Shown in pieces: positions 50,356 through 60,289 of a stretch of 64,000 bases of DNA. Under the pieces are notes generated by a model. That model had not been told where the DNA came from. It saw only the letters and a list, made by a program, of their open reading frames with translations, and searched no databases. The DNA is taken from assembly GCF_023146395.1 (NCBI RefSeq), contig NZ_JAGLCD010000004.1, positions 382,718 to 446,717 on the forward strand. The letters run 5' to 3'. The translations under genes were made by a program, and so were the position numbers. Numbering within the stretch: position 1 is the first letter of the stretch; each line of letters begins with the position of its first letter. The DNA is from Aeromicrobium sp. (GTDB taxonomy: Bacteria > Actinomycetota > Actinomycetes > Propionibacteriales > Nocardioidaceae).

Positions 50356-50426
50356 CCCGCAAGATGTGGACAGAAGCGCACGCGAATCCACCCTCAGAAC
50401 GTGCGGAAGTGTCCACATCTTGCGGG
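50356..50426. repeat. Long perfect inverted repeat between convergent genes
   Basis: Outer arms CCCGCAAGATGTGGACA/TGTCCACATCTTGCGGG are 17 bp and exact. Inside, after a symmetric GAAG/GAAG mismatch, is a second stem CGCACG/CGTGCG with a 17-base loop. Likely a bidirectional terminator for the SRPBCC and cysG genes, though unlike the tight-loop terminators elsewhere in the window. Confidence 0.85.
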
Positions 50427-50436
50427 CCCCCTCGGG

Positions 50437-51636
50437 TCAGTCGGTCCAGCTGGGGGAGAGGCGTACGACGTCGCCGATCACGGTGACCGCGGGGGCTCGT
50501 GCTCCGGCTGCTGCGGCCCGCTCCGCGATCGTGGCGAGCGTGCCGACCGTGACCCGCTGGTCCGGGAGCGAGCCGCGCTCGACTACTGCGGCCGGCGTCT
50601 GGGGGTCGTGGCCGGCGGCGATGAGCTCCTCGGCCGTCGTGGCAAGCCGGCGCACCCCCATCAGCATCACGATCGTGTGGTGGCCGCCGAGCGGCAGGTG
50701 CCCCAGCTCCTCGTGCCCGGTCAGGACCGTGAATCCGGTGGCGACGCCGCGATGCGTCACCGGGATGCCGGCAGCGGCCGGAACTGAGATGGCGCTCGTG
50801 ACGCCCGGCACGACCTCGACCGGGACGCCCGCGGCCTCGCAGGCGAGGCGTTCCTCGCCGCCGCGACCCAGGACGTAGGGGTCGCCACCCTTGAGGCGGA
50901 CCACGACCCGGCCGGCGAGGGCCTCGTCGACCAGGATCTGGTTGATCTCGTGCTGCGGCACCGGATGGTGGTCGGGACGTTTGCCCACGTCGATGACCTC
51001 GACGTCCGGAGACAGCTCGTCGAGCAGCTCGACCGGGCCCAGCCGATCGACCACGACCACGTCGGCCTCGGCCAGCAGCCGTCGTCCGCGCGAGGTCAGG
51101 AGCCCCGGGTCGCCCGGTCCACCGCCCACGAGCGCGACCGAGCCGCCCGGGTGGTGCGTGCGGTGACGCAGCGGCAGGTCGCCGCCCTGGAGCGCGGCGG
51201 CGACGGCGTCCCTCAGTCGCGACGCACGGCGGGCATCGCCACCGCCGCTGACGGCGATCGTGACGTCGTCGACCTGGGCCACGGCCGGCACCCAGGCCGT
51301 GGCGGCGTCCGGGTCACCGCCCTTGAGGCACCAGATCCGGCGCTCCTCGGCGTCCGCGGCGACGAGGTCGTCGACGGGGGAGTCCGTGGCGGTCTGCACG
51401 AGCCAGACCCCGTCGAGGTCGCCGGACCCGTAGCCGCGCCGGTACCACGTCACGGCGCCCAGCTCGGCGAGCTCGCCGAGGCTGGCGCTGGCCTCGGGGG
51501 AGACCACGACCACCTCGGCGCCGGCGTCGACCAGGGCCTGGGTCCGACGGGTCGCGACGTGCCCGCCGCCGACCACCAGCACCCGGCGTCCCGCCACGCG
51601 CAGCGTGAGGGGAAGGTTGCCAGTCGGTCCGGACAC
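50437..51636 (-). CDS. cysG: Siroheme synthase / uroporphyrinogen-III C-methyltransferase
   Basis: 399 aa two-domain protein. The N-terminal domain (about 1-145) is precorrin-2 dehydrogenase/ferrochelatase with VVGGGHVATRR and GGDARRASRLRDA; the C-terminal domain is SUMT with GGGPGDPGLLT and VVRLKGGDPYVLGRGGEE. It makes siroheme for sulfite (or nitrite) reductase. It follows cysN by 5 bases in the cys operon. Sulfite reductase is not seen in the window. Starts at GTG 51636. Confidence 0.92.
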   Translation of the reverse strand: MSGPTGNLPLTLRVAGRRVLVVGGGHVATRRTQALVDAGAEVVVVSPEASASLGELAELGAVTWYRRGYGSGDLDGVWLVQTATDSPVDDLVAADAEERRIWCLKGGDPDAATAWVPAVAQVDDVTIAVSGGGDARRASRLRDAVAAALQGGDLPLRHRTHHPGGSVALVGGGPGDPGLLTSRGRRLLAEADVVVVDRLGPVELLDELSPDVEVIDVGKRPDHHPVPQHEINQILVDEALAGRVVVRLKGGDPYVLGRGGEERLACEAAGVPVEVVPGVTSAISVPAAAGIPVTHRGVATGFTVLTGHEELGHLPLGGHHTIVMLMGVRRLATTAEELIAAGHDPQTPAAVVERGSLPDQRVTVGTLATIAERAAAAGARAPAVTVIGDVVRLSPSWTD

Positions 51637-51641
51637 CCGCG

Positions 51642-52919
51642 TCAGACCGCGGCCGTGGCGAGCAACGCGTCGCCGACCATGCCGGCGGCCAACGTCGTGC
51701 CGTCGTGCGCGTCGATCAGCAGGAACGCTCCCGCCGCGCGCGAGTGCAGGTACTCCTCGGCGGCGATGGGGGCGGCGAGACGGAGCGTGACGTGTCCGAT
51801 GTCGTTGAGCCCGAGCGTGTCGGCCTGGCGCAGCTGTGCGGCGTCGAGGTCTAGGCGCCCACCGACCTGCTTGACGATCGCCTGCACCGTGCGCGTGCCG
51901 TGCTTCAGCAGCACCTTGGTGCCGGCCCGAAGCTCACGGTCGGACAGCCAGGCCACGGTTCCGTCGACGTCCTGGGTGGGCGCCGGCACGCTGCGGGATG
52001 TCACGATGAGGTCGCCACGGGCGATGTCGACGTCGTCGTCCAGACGGAGCGTGACCGATTGCGGCGCGTAGGCCTCCGAGAGCTCGCCGTCGGCGGTGTC
52101 GATGCCGGCGACGGTGCTGGTGCGCCCGCTCGGCAGCACCGTGACCGGGTCACCGACCCGCACCAGCCCCGAGGCGATCTGTCCGGCATACCCGCGGTAG
52201 TCGCGGAAGCGCTCGCCGGCGGCCTGCTGGGGCCGGATGACCAGCTGCACGGGGAAGCGCAGGGGCTCCGACTGCGGCTCGCCCGCCGGCGAGAGCTGTT
52301 CGAGCAGCTCCAGGAGACTGGGGCCGTCGTACCACGGGGTGCGTCCCGACCGGGTGACGACGTTGTCGCCCGCCAGGGCCGAGACCGGGACGGTGACGAC
52401 GTCGCTGAGCCCCAGCGCCGTCGCCGTGGCGTTGACTTCTGCGGAGACCGTGTCGTAGCGCGCCTGGTCGTAGTCGACCAGGTCGATCTTGTTCACGACC
52501 ACGATGACGTGCGGGACCCGCAGCAGCGACGAGACCGCGAGATGGCGGCGCGTCTGCTCCTGCACGCCCTTGCGCGCGTCGACGAGCAGCACGACGACGT
52601 CAGCCGTGCTGGCGCCCGTGACGGTGTTGCGGGTGTACTGCACGTGGCCGGGGCAGTCGGCGAGGATGAACGACCGCTCAGCGGTCGCGAAGTAGCGGTA
52701 CGCGACGTCGATCGTGATGCCCTGCTCGCGCTCGGAGCGCAGCCCGTCGGTCAGCAGGGCGAGGTCGGCCTGGGCCAGGCCACGGTCGCGACTGACCCGC
52801 TCGACGGCGTCGAACTGGTCGGCGAGCACCGACTTGGAGTCGTACAGGAGCCGGCCCACGAGGGTGGACTTGCCGTCGTCGACCGATCCGGCCGTGGCCA
52901 GTCGAAGAAGAGTCCCCAT
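51642..52919 (-). CDS. cysN: Sulfate adenylyltransferase large (GTPase) subunit
   Basis: GTPase of ATP sulfurylase, 425 aa. G motifs are GSVDDGKST, DCPGHVQYTRN and VVNKIDLVD; the effector loop is SEREQGITIDVAYR, followed by EF-Tu-like domains 2 and 3. No APS kinase (CysC) domain is attached. ATG 52919 shares its base with the cysD stop (TGATG), indicating coupling. GTP hydrolysis drives APS formation with CysD. Confidence 0.95.
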   Translation of the reverse strand: MGTLLRLATAGSVDDGKSTLVGRLLYDSKSVLADQFDAVERVSRDRGLAQADLALLTDGLRSEREQGITIDVAYRYFATAERSFILADCPGHVQYTRNTVTGASTADVVVLLVDARKGVQEQTRRHLAVSSLLRVPHVIVVVNKIDLVDYDQARYDTVSAEVNATATALGLSDVVTVPVSALAGDNVVTRSGRTPWYDGPSLLELLEQLSPAGEPQSEPLRFPVQLVIRPQQAAGERFRDYRGYAGQIASGLVRVGDPVTVLPSGRTSTVAGIDTADGELSEAYAPQSVTLRLDDDVDIARGDLIVTSRSVPAPTQDVDGTVAWLSDRELRAGTKVLLKHGTRTVQAIVKQVGGRLDLDAAQLRQADTLGLNDIGHVTLRLAAPIAAEEYLHSRAAGAFLLIDAHDGTTLAAGMVGDALLATAAV

Positions 52920-53830
52920 CAGAAATACCCTTCCTTCTTGCGGTCTTCCATGGCCGCTTCCGACATGCGGTCGTCGGCTCGCGTGGCGCCCCGCTCGGTC
53001 ACGCGCGTGGCCGCGACCTCGGCGATGACGTCCTCCACGGTCCTGGCCGGGCTCTCCACGGCGCCGGTGCACGACATGTCGCCAACGGTGCGATAGCGCA
53101 CGGTGCGCGTCTCGACGGTCTCGCCGTCCTTCGGCTGGGCGAACTCACCGACCGACAGCAGCATGCCGTCACGCTCGAAGACCTCGCGGTCGTGCGCGTA
53201 GTACAGCGGCGGGAGCTCGATCTTCTCCTGCCCGATGTACTGCCAGACGTCGAGCTCGGTCCAGTTGCTGAGCGGGAAGACCCGCACGTGCTGGCCCGGG
53301 GTGTGTCGGCCGTTGTAGAGGTTCCAGAGCTCGGGGCGCTGGTTGCGCGGGTCCCACTGACCGAACTCGTCACGCAGGCTGAAGATGCGCTCCTTCGCCC
53401 GGGCCTTCTCCTCGTCGCGACGACCGCCACCGAAGACGGCGTCGAAGCGGTGGCCCTCGATCGCGTCGAGCAGAGGCTGGGTCTGCAGCGGGTTGCGGGT
53501 GCCGTCGGCGCGCTCCCGCAGACGCCCGTCGTCCAGGTAGTCCTGCACGCGAGCGACCTCGAGCCGCAGCCCGAGTCGCTCGACCGTGGCATCGCGGTAG
53601 GCGATCACCTCGGGGAAGTTGTGGCCGGTGTCGACGTGCAGCACCGGGAACGGCACGGGCGTGGGCCAGAAGGCCTTGGCTGCGAGGTGCAGCATCACGA
53701 CCGAGTCCTTGCCGCCGGAGAACAGCAGCACCGGGCGCTCGAACTCGGCGACGACCTCACGGATGATGTGGATCGACTCGGACTCCAGCCACTCGAGGTG
53801 GGTGAGTCGTCGGGTATCGACGGTCGTCAT
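52919..53830 (-). CDS. cysD: Sulfate adenylyltransferase small subunit
   Basis: Catalytic subunit that adenylates sulfate to APS, 303 aa. PP-loop SGGKDSVVMLHLA, then FPVLHVDTGHNFPEVI and FPLSNWTELDVWQYI; GRHTPGQHVRVFP is a family block. ATG 53830 has AAGGAA upstream. Lies 55 bases after cysH in the same direction. Confidence 0.95.
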   Translation of the reverse strand: MTTVDTRRLTHLEWLESESIHIIREVVAEFERPVLLFSGGKDSVVMLHLAAKAFWPTPVPFPVLHVDTGHNFPEVIAYRDATVERLGLRLEVARVQDYLDDGRLRERADGTRNPLQTQPLLDAIEGHRFDAVFGGGRRDEEKARAKERIFSLRDEFGQWDPRNQRPELWNLYNGRHTPGQHVRVFPLSNWTELDVWQYIGQEKIELPPLYYAHDREVFERDGMLLSVGEFAQPKDGETVETRTVRYRTVGDMSCTGAVESPARTVEDVIAEVAATRVTERGATRADDRMSEAAMEDRKKEGYF

Positions 53831-53885
53831 GATTCCTTGGGTTCTCGGGGCGGGTGTTCTCGGGGCTGATGGCGGGCAGGGCGGG

Positions 53886-54689
53886 TCAGGTGTGCAGACC
53901 GCACTCGGTCTTGTCGAACCCCGCCCAGCGTCCGGCCCGGGGATCCTCGCCGGGGGCCACGCGGCGCGTGCACGGTGCGCATCCGATCGATGGGTACCCG
54001 TCGTTCACGAGCGGGTTGACCACGATGTCGTGGTCGCGGGCGTAGTCGAGCACGTCGTCGAAGGTCCAGGTCGCGAGCGGGTTGATCTTGACCAGACCGT
54101 TCTTGGTGTCCCAGGTGACCCAGGGCGTGTCGGCGCGGGTCGGGCCCTCGTCGCGGCGCACGCCGGTGATCCAGGCCTCGTAGCCGGCGAGCGTGCGGGC
54201 GAGGGGCTCGACCTTGCGGAGCTGGCAGCACAGCGCGGGGTCGCGGCGGTGCAGCTCGGCACCGTGCTCGGCGTCCTGCTCGGCGACGGTCTGCTGCGGC
54301 AGGACGTCGACGATCGTGAGCCGCATCGACGACTCCACGGCGTCGCGGGTGCCGAGGGTCTCGGAGAAGTGGTAACCGGTGTCGAGGAACAGCGTGTCGA
54401 CCCAGTCGATGTGCTCGGCGACCACGGCGGGCAGCACGGCATCGGCCATCGAGCAGGCCACGGCGGTGCGCAGGCCGAACGTGTCGGCGACCCAGGCGAG
54501 CACCTCGGCCGAGGTGGTGTCCGGGCGGTCGAAGCGGGCCTCGGCAGCGCGAGCGATCTCCTCCAGCTCGGCGTTGCTCTGCCGCGGTGCGAGAAGGTGC
54601 TCGCGCCCGGCCAGGTGCTCGGCGCGCTCGGCGTCGTGGCGCTGCTGGCGCTCGCGGCGTTCGGCAAGGGTGAGGCTGACGGCAGCCAT
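53886..54689 (-). CDS. cysH: APS reductase (4Fe-4S type)
   Basis: Reduces APS to sulfite, 267 aa. The CC...CxxC cluster motif (CCQLRK and CAPC) marks it as an iron-sulfur enzyme using APS directly, consistent with lack of APS kinase. The catalytic cysteine is in the C-terminal ECGLH. AAGGAGTGCC leads into ATG 54689. First gene of cysH-cysD-cysN-cysG. Confidence 0.94.
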   Translation of the reverse strand: MAAVSLTLAERRERQQRHDAERAEHLAGREHLLAPRQSNAELEEIARAAEARFDRPDTTSAEVLAWVADTFGLRTAVACSMADAVLPAVVAEHIDWVDTLFLDTGYHFSETLGTRDAVESSMRLTIVDVLPQQTVAEQDAEHGAELHRRDPALCCQLRKVEPLARTLAGYEAWITGVRRDEGPTRADTPWVTWDTKNGLVKINPLATWTFDDVLDYARDHDIVVNPLVNDGYPSIGCAPCTRRVAPGEDPRAGRWAGFDKTECGLHT

Positions 54690-54785
54690 GGCACTCCTTC
54701 ACGATCGGCAGGAGCCCCAGCGTAGGTCGGCCCCTCGGGAGGACCGCTCCCGTCGCCGGTCTGTCCGCATCACGAAACAGATTCA

Positions 54786-54801
54786 GGTGATGTGCATCAC
54801 A
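54786..54801. promoter_or_regulatory. CRP/GlxR-like palindrome
   Basis: GGTGA-TGTGCA-TCACA fits the CRP half-site pair TGTGA-N6-TCACA with one mismatch. It ends 8 bases before the VOC gene start and lies about 100 bases upstream of cysH on the other strand. It could regulate either. Confidence 0.4.
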
Positions 54802-54809
54802 CTGGGGTC

Positions 54810-55184
54810 ATGGTCAGGTTCTTCCGCCCCTTCAGCGGCTTCTCGGTCGACGACGTCCCGCAGGCGCTGGCGTTCTATCGCGACGTGCTGGGTCTGGACG
54901 CCCGTGAGGGCGACATGGGCATCGGCGAGATCCACCTGGGCGACGAGCACGTCGTGATCGCGTACCCGAAGGGGGAGGAGCACGAGCCGGCATCCTTCAC
55001 CGTGCTCAACCTCCCGGTCGACGACGTCGGCGCGGCCGTTGCGGAGCTCACCGCGCGGGGTGTGGCCTTCCTCCACTACGAGGGCGCGCCGCAGGACGAG
55101 CACGGGGAGATGCGCGGCCACGGTCCGGACATCGCCTGGTTCACCGATCCGTCCGGCAACGTGTTCTCGGTCATCGCGCGCTGA
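54810..55184 (+). CDS. VOC (glyoxalase/bleomycin-resistance) family protein
   Basis: 124 aa with two beta-alpha-beta-beta-beta units. VDDVPQALAFYRDVLGLDA is the standard first helix-strand and the last strand has WFTDPSGNVFSVI with the C-terminal metal-ligand position. The catalytic substrate is unknown. ATG 54810 is preferred to GTG 54792 since the latter overlaps the palindrome. It stands alone before the YciO-like gene. Confidence 0.8.
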   Translation: MVRFFRPFSGFSVDDVPQALAFYRDVLGLDAREGDMGIGEIHLGDEHVVIAYPKGEEHEPASFTVLNLPVDDVGAAVAELTARGVAFLHYEGAPQDEHGEMRGHGPDIAWFTDPSGNVFSVIAR

Positions 55185-55206
55185 GGGCCGCAGGCATACT
55201 GGCCTG

Positions 55207-55827
55207 ATGGCTCGCTTCATCGACATCCATCCGGACAACCCGCAGCAGCGCGCCGTCGACCAGGCGGTCGACCTGATCCGCCAGGGCGGCCTGCTCGCGT
55301 TCCCGACCGACTCGGGATACGCCCTCGGCGCCCAGATCGGCAATGCCGGGGCCCTCGATCGGATCCGCGCGATCCGCCAGCTCGACGACAAGCACCACTT
55401 CACCCTGATCTGCCACGACTTCTCGCAGCTGGGGCAGTTCGTGCACGTCGACAATGCGGTCTTCCGCGCGATCAAGTCCGCGACGCCCGGCCCGTACACC
55501 TTCATCCTGCCGGCGACGCGAGAGGTCCCCAAGCGCCTGCTGCACCCGAAGAAGAAGACCGTCGGGGCACGGATCCCCGATCACGCCGTGACCCAGGCGA
55601 TCGTGGCCGCCCTCGGCGAGCCGATCCTCACGAGCACGTTGATCCTGCCGGGGCAGGACGAGGCGATGGTCGACGCGTGGACGATCAAGGAGACGTTGGA
55701 CCACGACGTCGAGGCGGTCGTCGACTCCGGTGAGGTCTCGCCGTCGCCGACCACGGTGGTCGACTTCCTCGACGGCGTGGCCGAGATCGTCCGCGAGGGT
55801 GCCGGCGACACGAGCCCGTTCGCCTAG
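55207..55827 (+). CDS. YrdC/Sua5-type L-threonylcarbamoyladenylate synthase family (YciO subgroup)
   Basis: 206 aa with the YrdC fold: GGLLAFPTDSGYALGAQIG, IRQLDDKHHFTLICHD, PGPYTFILPATREVPKRL and VGARIPDHAVTQAIV. The residues match E. coli YciO more than TsaC, whose role in t6A formation is weaker, so function may differ. -10-like CATACT lies 6 bases before ATG 55207. Starts 22 bases after the VOC gene. Confidence 0.82.
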   Translation: MARFIDIHPDNPQQRAVDQAVDLIRQGGLLAFPTDSGYALGAQIGNAGALDRIRAIRQLDDKHHFTLICHDFSQLGQFVHVDNAVFRAIKSATPGPYTFILPATREVPKRLLHPKKKTVGARIPDHAVTQAIVAALGEPILTSTLILPGQDEAMVDAWTIKETLDHDVEAVVDSGEVSPSPTTVVDFLDGVAEIVREGAGDTSPFA

Positions 55828-55842
55828 CGTGCGTCGCGCCGG

Positions 55843-56370
55843 TCAGCGTCGTCGGAACCACCGACGACGCCCTGGCTCGGGCGGTGGGGCTGGCGCTGCT
55901 GCGCTGCGTCGACGACGACGCTCGAACCAGGCGGTGACCTCGGCCTCGACGTCGCGCAGGGGAGTGATCACCGGCGGGCCGCCGTTGAGCTGGCGTCGTG
56001 CCTCGACGATGCGCCGGTTGAACTCGGCGACCGCCTCGCGGACGTCGTTCGGCCGGGCGATGCGGTCCAGGCGCGCTTCCAGCTCGGTGTCGTCCTTGCG
56101 GAGCTGAAGGGCCTCGGGCAGGACCCCGGTGATCTGCTCGCGCTCGATCAGGCCCTTGAGCCACCAGTCGGGATCGTCGGTCGAGGTCAGGTGCTCCGGG
56201 AGCGGCTTGCCGGTGTAGGGCAGGTCGTCGAACTCGCCGCGCTCCATCGCCGCACGGATCTGCAGGTCGACCCAGATCGCCGTGTCCTCGGGTCGTCGCC
56301 GCCGCTCGGGGCCCGGCTCGTCGTCGCGCTGCCGGTCCGGCTCCGGCCGGTCGTCGGATGGTCGTTCCAT
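55843..56370 (-). CDS. DUF1992 (DnaJ-homologue C28) domain protein
   Basis: 175 aa. The DUF1992 core is at about residues 30-100 with IWVDLQIRAAMERGEFDDLP and YTGKPLP. Flanks are strongly charged: an Asp/Arg-rich N-terminus (about 30 residues) and a C-terminus with runs of Arg. The family is small and its function unknown; eukaryotic members carry a J domain, absent here. Confidence 0.85.
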   Translation of the reverse strand: MERPSDDRPEPDRQRDDEPGPERRRRPEDTAIWVDLQIRAAMERGEFDDLPYTGKPLPEHLTSTDDPDWWLKGLIEREQITGVLPEALQLRKDDTELEARLDRIARPNDVREAVAEFNRRIVEARRQLNGGPPVITPLRDVEAEVTAWFERRRRRSAAAPAPPPEPGRRRWFRRR

Positions 56371-56419
56371 GTCATCACCTGCCTCCGACGGTAGGTCGGG
56401 AGCAGCCGAGGGGCAACGC

Positions 56420-57244
56420 TCAGGAGTCGATGCCGAAGACTCCGGCGCGGTGGATGACCTGGCGGGCGTGCGCCAGACGCGGAGCCAGTGCGCCGGCGTA
56501 GCCCTGCGGGGGTGCCTCGAGCAGCGTGCGTGCTGCGAGGACGTCGGTGGACGACGGGGCGAAGACCTCGTTGACCACCACGGTGTGCGTGTGGGTCAGG
56601 CAGATGCGACCGGTCATCCCCAGTGCGAGTGCGCGCGCGGAGTCGGTCCGGGCCACCTCGGCGTCGTCGGCGACCGTGGGCCCGTCGATCGGGGGCGGCA
56701 GGTCGTGTCCTCGGCTCACGAGCACGAGCTGCGAGCGTGCGTGCAGCAGGGCGGTCGGGTCGTTGCCGATGCCCAGGTCGCGACGGAAGTCACCGGTGCC
56801 GAAGGCGATGCGCGCCGCGCCGGACGTGGCGATGTCGGCCAGTCGCACGAACGCACGCGCCGTCTCGACCATCGCGACGACCGGCTTGCCGACCGCCTCG
56901 AGCGTCGCGCGGACCTCGTCGCCGGACTCGGTCATCGCCAGCATGACGCCCGCGATCTGGGGGTGACGTGCGGCCAGCGCGACGTCGTGGTGCCACTCGC
57001 TCGTGGTGGCGCCGTTGAGCCGGATCCAGACGGTGTGGCCCGCATCGGCGTGGCGCGCGACGGCCTCGCGCCCGGACGACTTGAGCTCGTCGGGGCAGCC
57101 GGCCTCGAGGTCCAGCAGGGTCACGTCGGCCGCGTCGAGCTCACCGGGTTCGGCTTCGTCGATCGAGGCGGCCGAGATGAGGCGCCACGATCGGGCCATC
57201 GGGAGGGGGACGGTGAGGGAAGGATCAACCTGGACTGCGGTCAC
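56420..57244 (-). CDS. HpcH/HpaI aldolase / citrate-lyase-beta-like protein
   Basis: 274 aa TIM barrel of the CitE-like subgroup. LLDLEAGCPDELK and HTVWIRLNGATTSEWHHDV are the barrel strands with the Mg ligand Glu/Asp, and MLAMTESGDEV and AFGTGDFRRDLG follow. Relatives cleave malyl- or citramalyl-CoA. The family Arg (RLN) binds the carboxylate. No neighbouring CoA ligase or transferase suggests a pathway. Confidence 0.82.
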   Translation of the reverse strand: MTAVQVDPSLTVPLPMARSWRLISAASIDEAEPGELDAADVTLLDLEAGCPDELKSSGREAVARHADAGHTVWIRLNGATTSEWHHDVALAARHPQIAGVMLAMTESGDEVRATLEAVGKPVVAMVETARAFVRLADIATSGAARIAFGTGDFRRDLGIGNDPTALLHARSQLVLVSRGHDLPPPIDGPTVADDAEVARTDSARALALGMTGRICLTHTHTVVVNEVFAPSSTDVLAARTLLEAPPQGYAGALAPRLAHARQVIHRAGVFGIDS

Positions 57245-57332
57245 TGGACGAGCCTAGGAACCCGCCGCGACTACTCCCAAGTCACGTCGACGCCAGGTGA
57301 CGCACTTCACCTGCGTGCGAGCCCGGAGACGT

Positions 57333-58271
<939 letters not shown>

Positions 58272-58406
58272 CGAGCCGCTCCGGGTCTCCGCACGAGGTT
58301 CACGGGCTCAGCGTAGGACAGCGCGGGAACATCGCCGTGCCACCTGGCCTCTGAGCATCGTGTCGCCCGCACCCCGCGGTCGACGACGCAGCACCAGGAG
58401 GTCTCG

Positions 58407-58799
58407 ATGTCCGACCACGTCACCGCGAAGACCCAGGCCGACCGCCTCACGCGGGCGATGGAGTCCTTCGACGGGTCGGTCATCCGCGTCTGCGGCGACA
58501 CCGTGTCGATCGCCGGCATCGAGCCCTGCGGGCGCACCGTCGCCGACATCGTGCGACAGATCGCCGCCGACGACGTGCTCGGCGAGGTCGCGATCCTCGA
58601 CATCGGGATCCGGAACACGGTCGAAGGGCTCGGCGCCGTCCGTCTGGCCACGACGAACGGACTGTCCGAGCGTGCCGTCCGGCTGGTGGACGACCTGCTC
58701 GCGGCTCGAGAACGTCTCGTGGCCGCAACGCACGCGAGCGACCTCGACCTGGGGGTGCGGGTGCACGTGGGCCGGGCAGGGGTGCGCCCTGCTCGCTGA
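58407..58799 (+). CDS. Hypothetical protein (130 aa)
   Basis: Predicted soluble alpha/beta protein. Contains VIRVCGDTVSIAGIEPCGRTVADIV, GEVAILDIGIRNTVEGLG and VRLATTNGLSERAVRLVDDLL; the two cysteines at about residues 30 and 40 are the only ones. AGGAGG precedes ATG 58407. No family recognised. It stands between divergent DUF808 and the desaturase-like gene, reading toward the latter, 58 bases upstream of it, and may be co-transcribed. Confidence 0.7.
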   Translation: MSDHVTAKTQADRLTRAMESFDGSVIRVCGDTVSIAGIEPCGRTVADIVRQIAADDVLGEVAILDIGIRNTVEGLGAVRLATTNGLSERAVRLVDDLLAARERLVAATHASDLDLGVRVHVGRAGVRPAR

Positions 58800-58857
58800 C
58801 GCGTCGCGGGGGATACTGCCCGCAGTGGGCCGTGACTCGACGACGAGGGAGTGACGC

Positions 58858-60279
58858 ATGACCGACGCGGTGGTGATCGGCAGCGGGCCCAACGGGCTGG
58901 CCGCCGCCATCCGGCTGGCGCAGGCCGGCGTCGACGTGACGGTGCTGGAGGCCGCGGACCGTCCCGGCGGTGGCACGCGCACGAGTGAGCTGACGCTGCC
59001 AGGCCTGCTGCACGACGACTGCGCCGCGTTCCACCCCACGGGCGTCGTCTCGCCCTACCTGGCGAGCCTCGACCTGCACGAGCACGGCCTGACCTGGGAC
59101 TACCCGGAGATCGACCTCGCCCATCCGTTGGACGACGGACGTGCCGGTCTGATCTCACGGGACATGGACGTGACGGCGGAGTCGCTGGGCGTCGACGGCC
59201 GCCGGTGGGCGCGCTCGCTGGGCGCCCAGGCCCGGAACTTCGACCGGCTCGTCGGCGAGGTCTTCCAGCCCATCGTCCACGTGCCGCGCCACCCGGTCGC
59301 CCTCGCTCGCTTCGGTGCCCAGGCCGCGCTTCCGGCGACCTGGGCCGTCAGACGGTGGCGCGACGAGCCCGCCAAGGCGCTTGCGATGGGGGTCGCGGCG
59401 CACGCCTTCGGACGTCTGGACCGGCCCCTGTCGTCGTCGGTCGGGCTGATGCTGACCGCCGCCGGACACGCCGCTGGCTGGCCGGTCGCCCACGGGGGAA
59501 CCGGGGCGATCTCGACCGCGCTCGTCAGGCTCCTGGAGTCGCTCGGGGGTGCGGTGCGCACCGGGGTCGAGGTCACGTCGCTCACGCAGGTCGAGGAGCC
59601 CCTCGGCCGGCGCCCCGACGTCGTGCTGCTCGACACCTCGCCCGCCGCGGCGCTGCGGATCCTGGGGGAGCGGATCTCGGCCCGGGTGCGGCGCCAGCTG
59701 GGGCGCTACCGCTACGGCCCCGCCGTCCACAAGGTCGACTTCGCGATCGAGGGTGACATCCCGTGGACCGCAGCCGCCACCCGTCGGGCCGGCACGGTGC
59801 ACGTGGGTGGTGCGGCGGCCGAGATCGCAGCGGCCGAGGCCGCGACGGGTCGCGGCGAGATGCCCGATCGACCGTTCGTGCTCGTGGGTCAGCAGTACCT
59901 CGCCGATCCCAGTCGGTCGCGGGGCACGGTCAACCCGATCTGGGCGTACGCCCACGTTCCGCACGGGTACACCGGTGACGCGACGGCCGCCCTCGTCGAC
60001 CAGATCGAGCGATTCGCCCCGGGGTTTCGCGACCGCATCCTCGCCACGGTGGTCCGTGGCCCTGCAGCCTTGGAGTCGTACAACGCGAACTATGTCGGGG
60101 GCGACATCAACGTGGGGGCCAACACGGCGCGTCAGGTCGTGCTGCGGCCGCGGATCGCGGTGGACCCGTACCGACTCGGCGACGGCCTGTACCTGTGCTC
60201 GGCGGCCACGCCTCCGGGCCCCGGCGTGCACGGCATGGGCGGTTTCCACGCGGCGGAGTCGGCACTGCGTCGGCTCTAG
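58858..60279 (+). CDS. FAD-dependent phytoene-desaturase-like oxidoreductase
   Basis: 473 aa. N-terminal dinucleotide motif VIGSGPNGLAAAIRLAQAG and VLEAADRPGGGTRTSELT bind FAD; C-terminal GLYLCSAATPPGPGVHGMGGFHAA is the second FAD contact. Resembles the NAD(P)/FAD oxidoreductase PYROXD2-like group rather than true CrtI, as no carotenoid genes are nearby. Substrate unknown. ATG 58858. Confidence 0.87.
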   Translation: MTDAVVIGSGPNGLAAAIRLAQAGVDVTVLEAADRPGGGTRTSELTLPGLLHDDCAAFHPTGVVSPYLASLDLHEHGLTWDYPEIDLAHPLDDGRAGLISRDMDVTAESLGVDGRRWARSLGAQARNFDRLVGEVFQPIVHVPRHPVALARFGAQAALPATWAVRRWRDEPAKALAMGVAAHAFGRLDRPLSSSVGLMLTAAGHAAGWPVAHGGTGAISTALVRLLESLGGAVRTGVEVTSLTQVEEPLGRRPDVVLLDTSPAAALRILGERISARVRRQLGRYRYGPAVHKVDFAIEGDIPWTAAATRRAGTVHVGGAAAEIAAAEAATGRGEMPDRPFVLVGQQYLADPSRSRGTVNPIWAYAHVPHGYTGDATAALVDQIERFAPGFRDRILATVVRGPAALESYNANYVGGDINVGANTARQVVLRPRIAVDPYRLGDGLYLCSAATPPGPGVHGMGGFHAAESALRRL

Positions 60280-60289
60280 GGTTCCCCCC

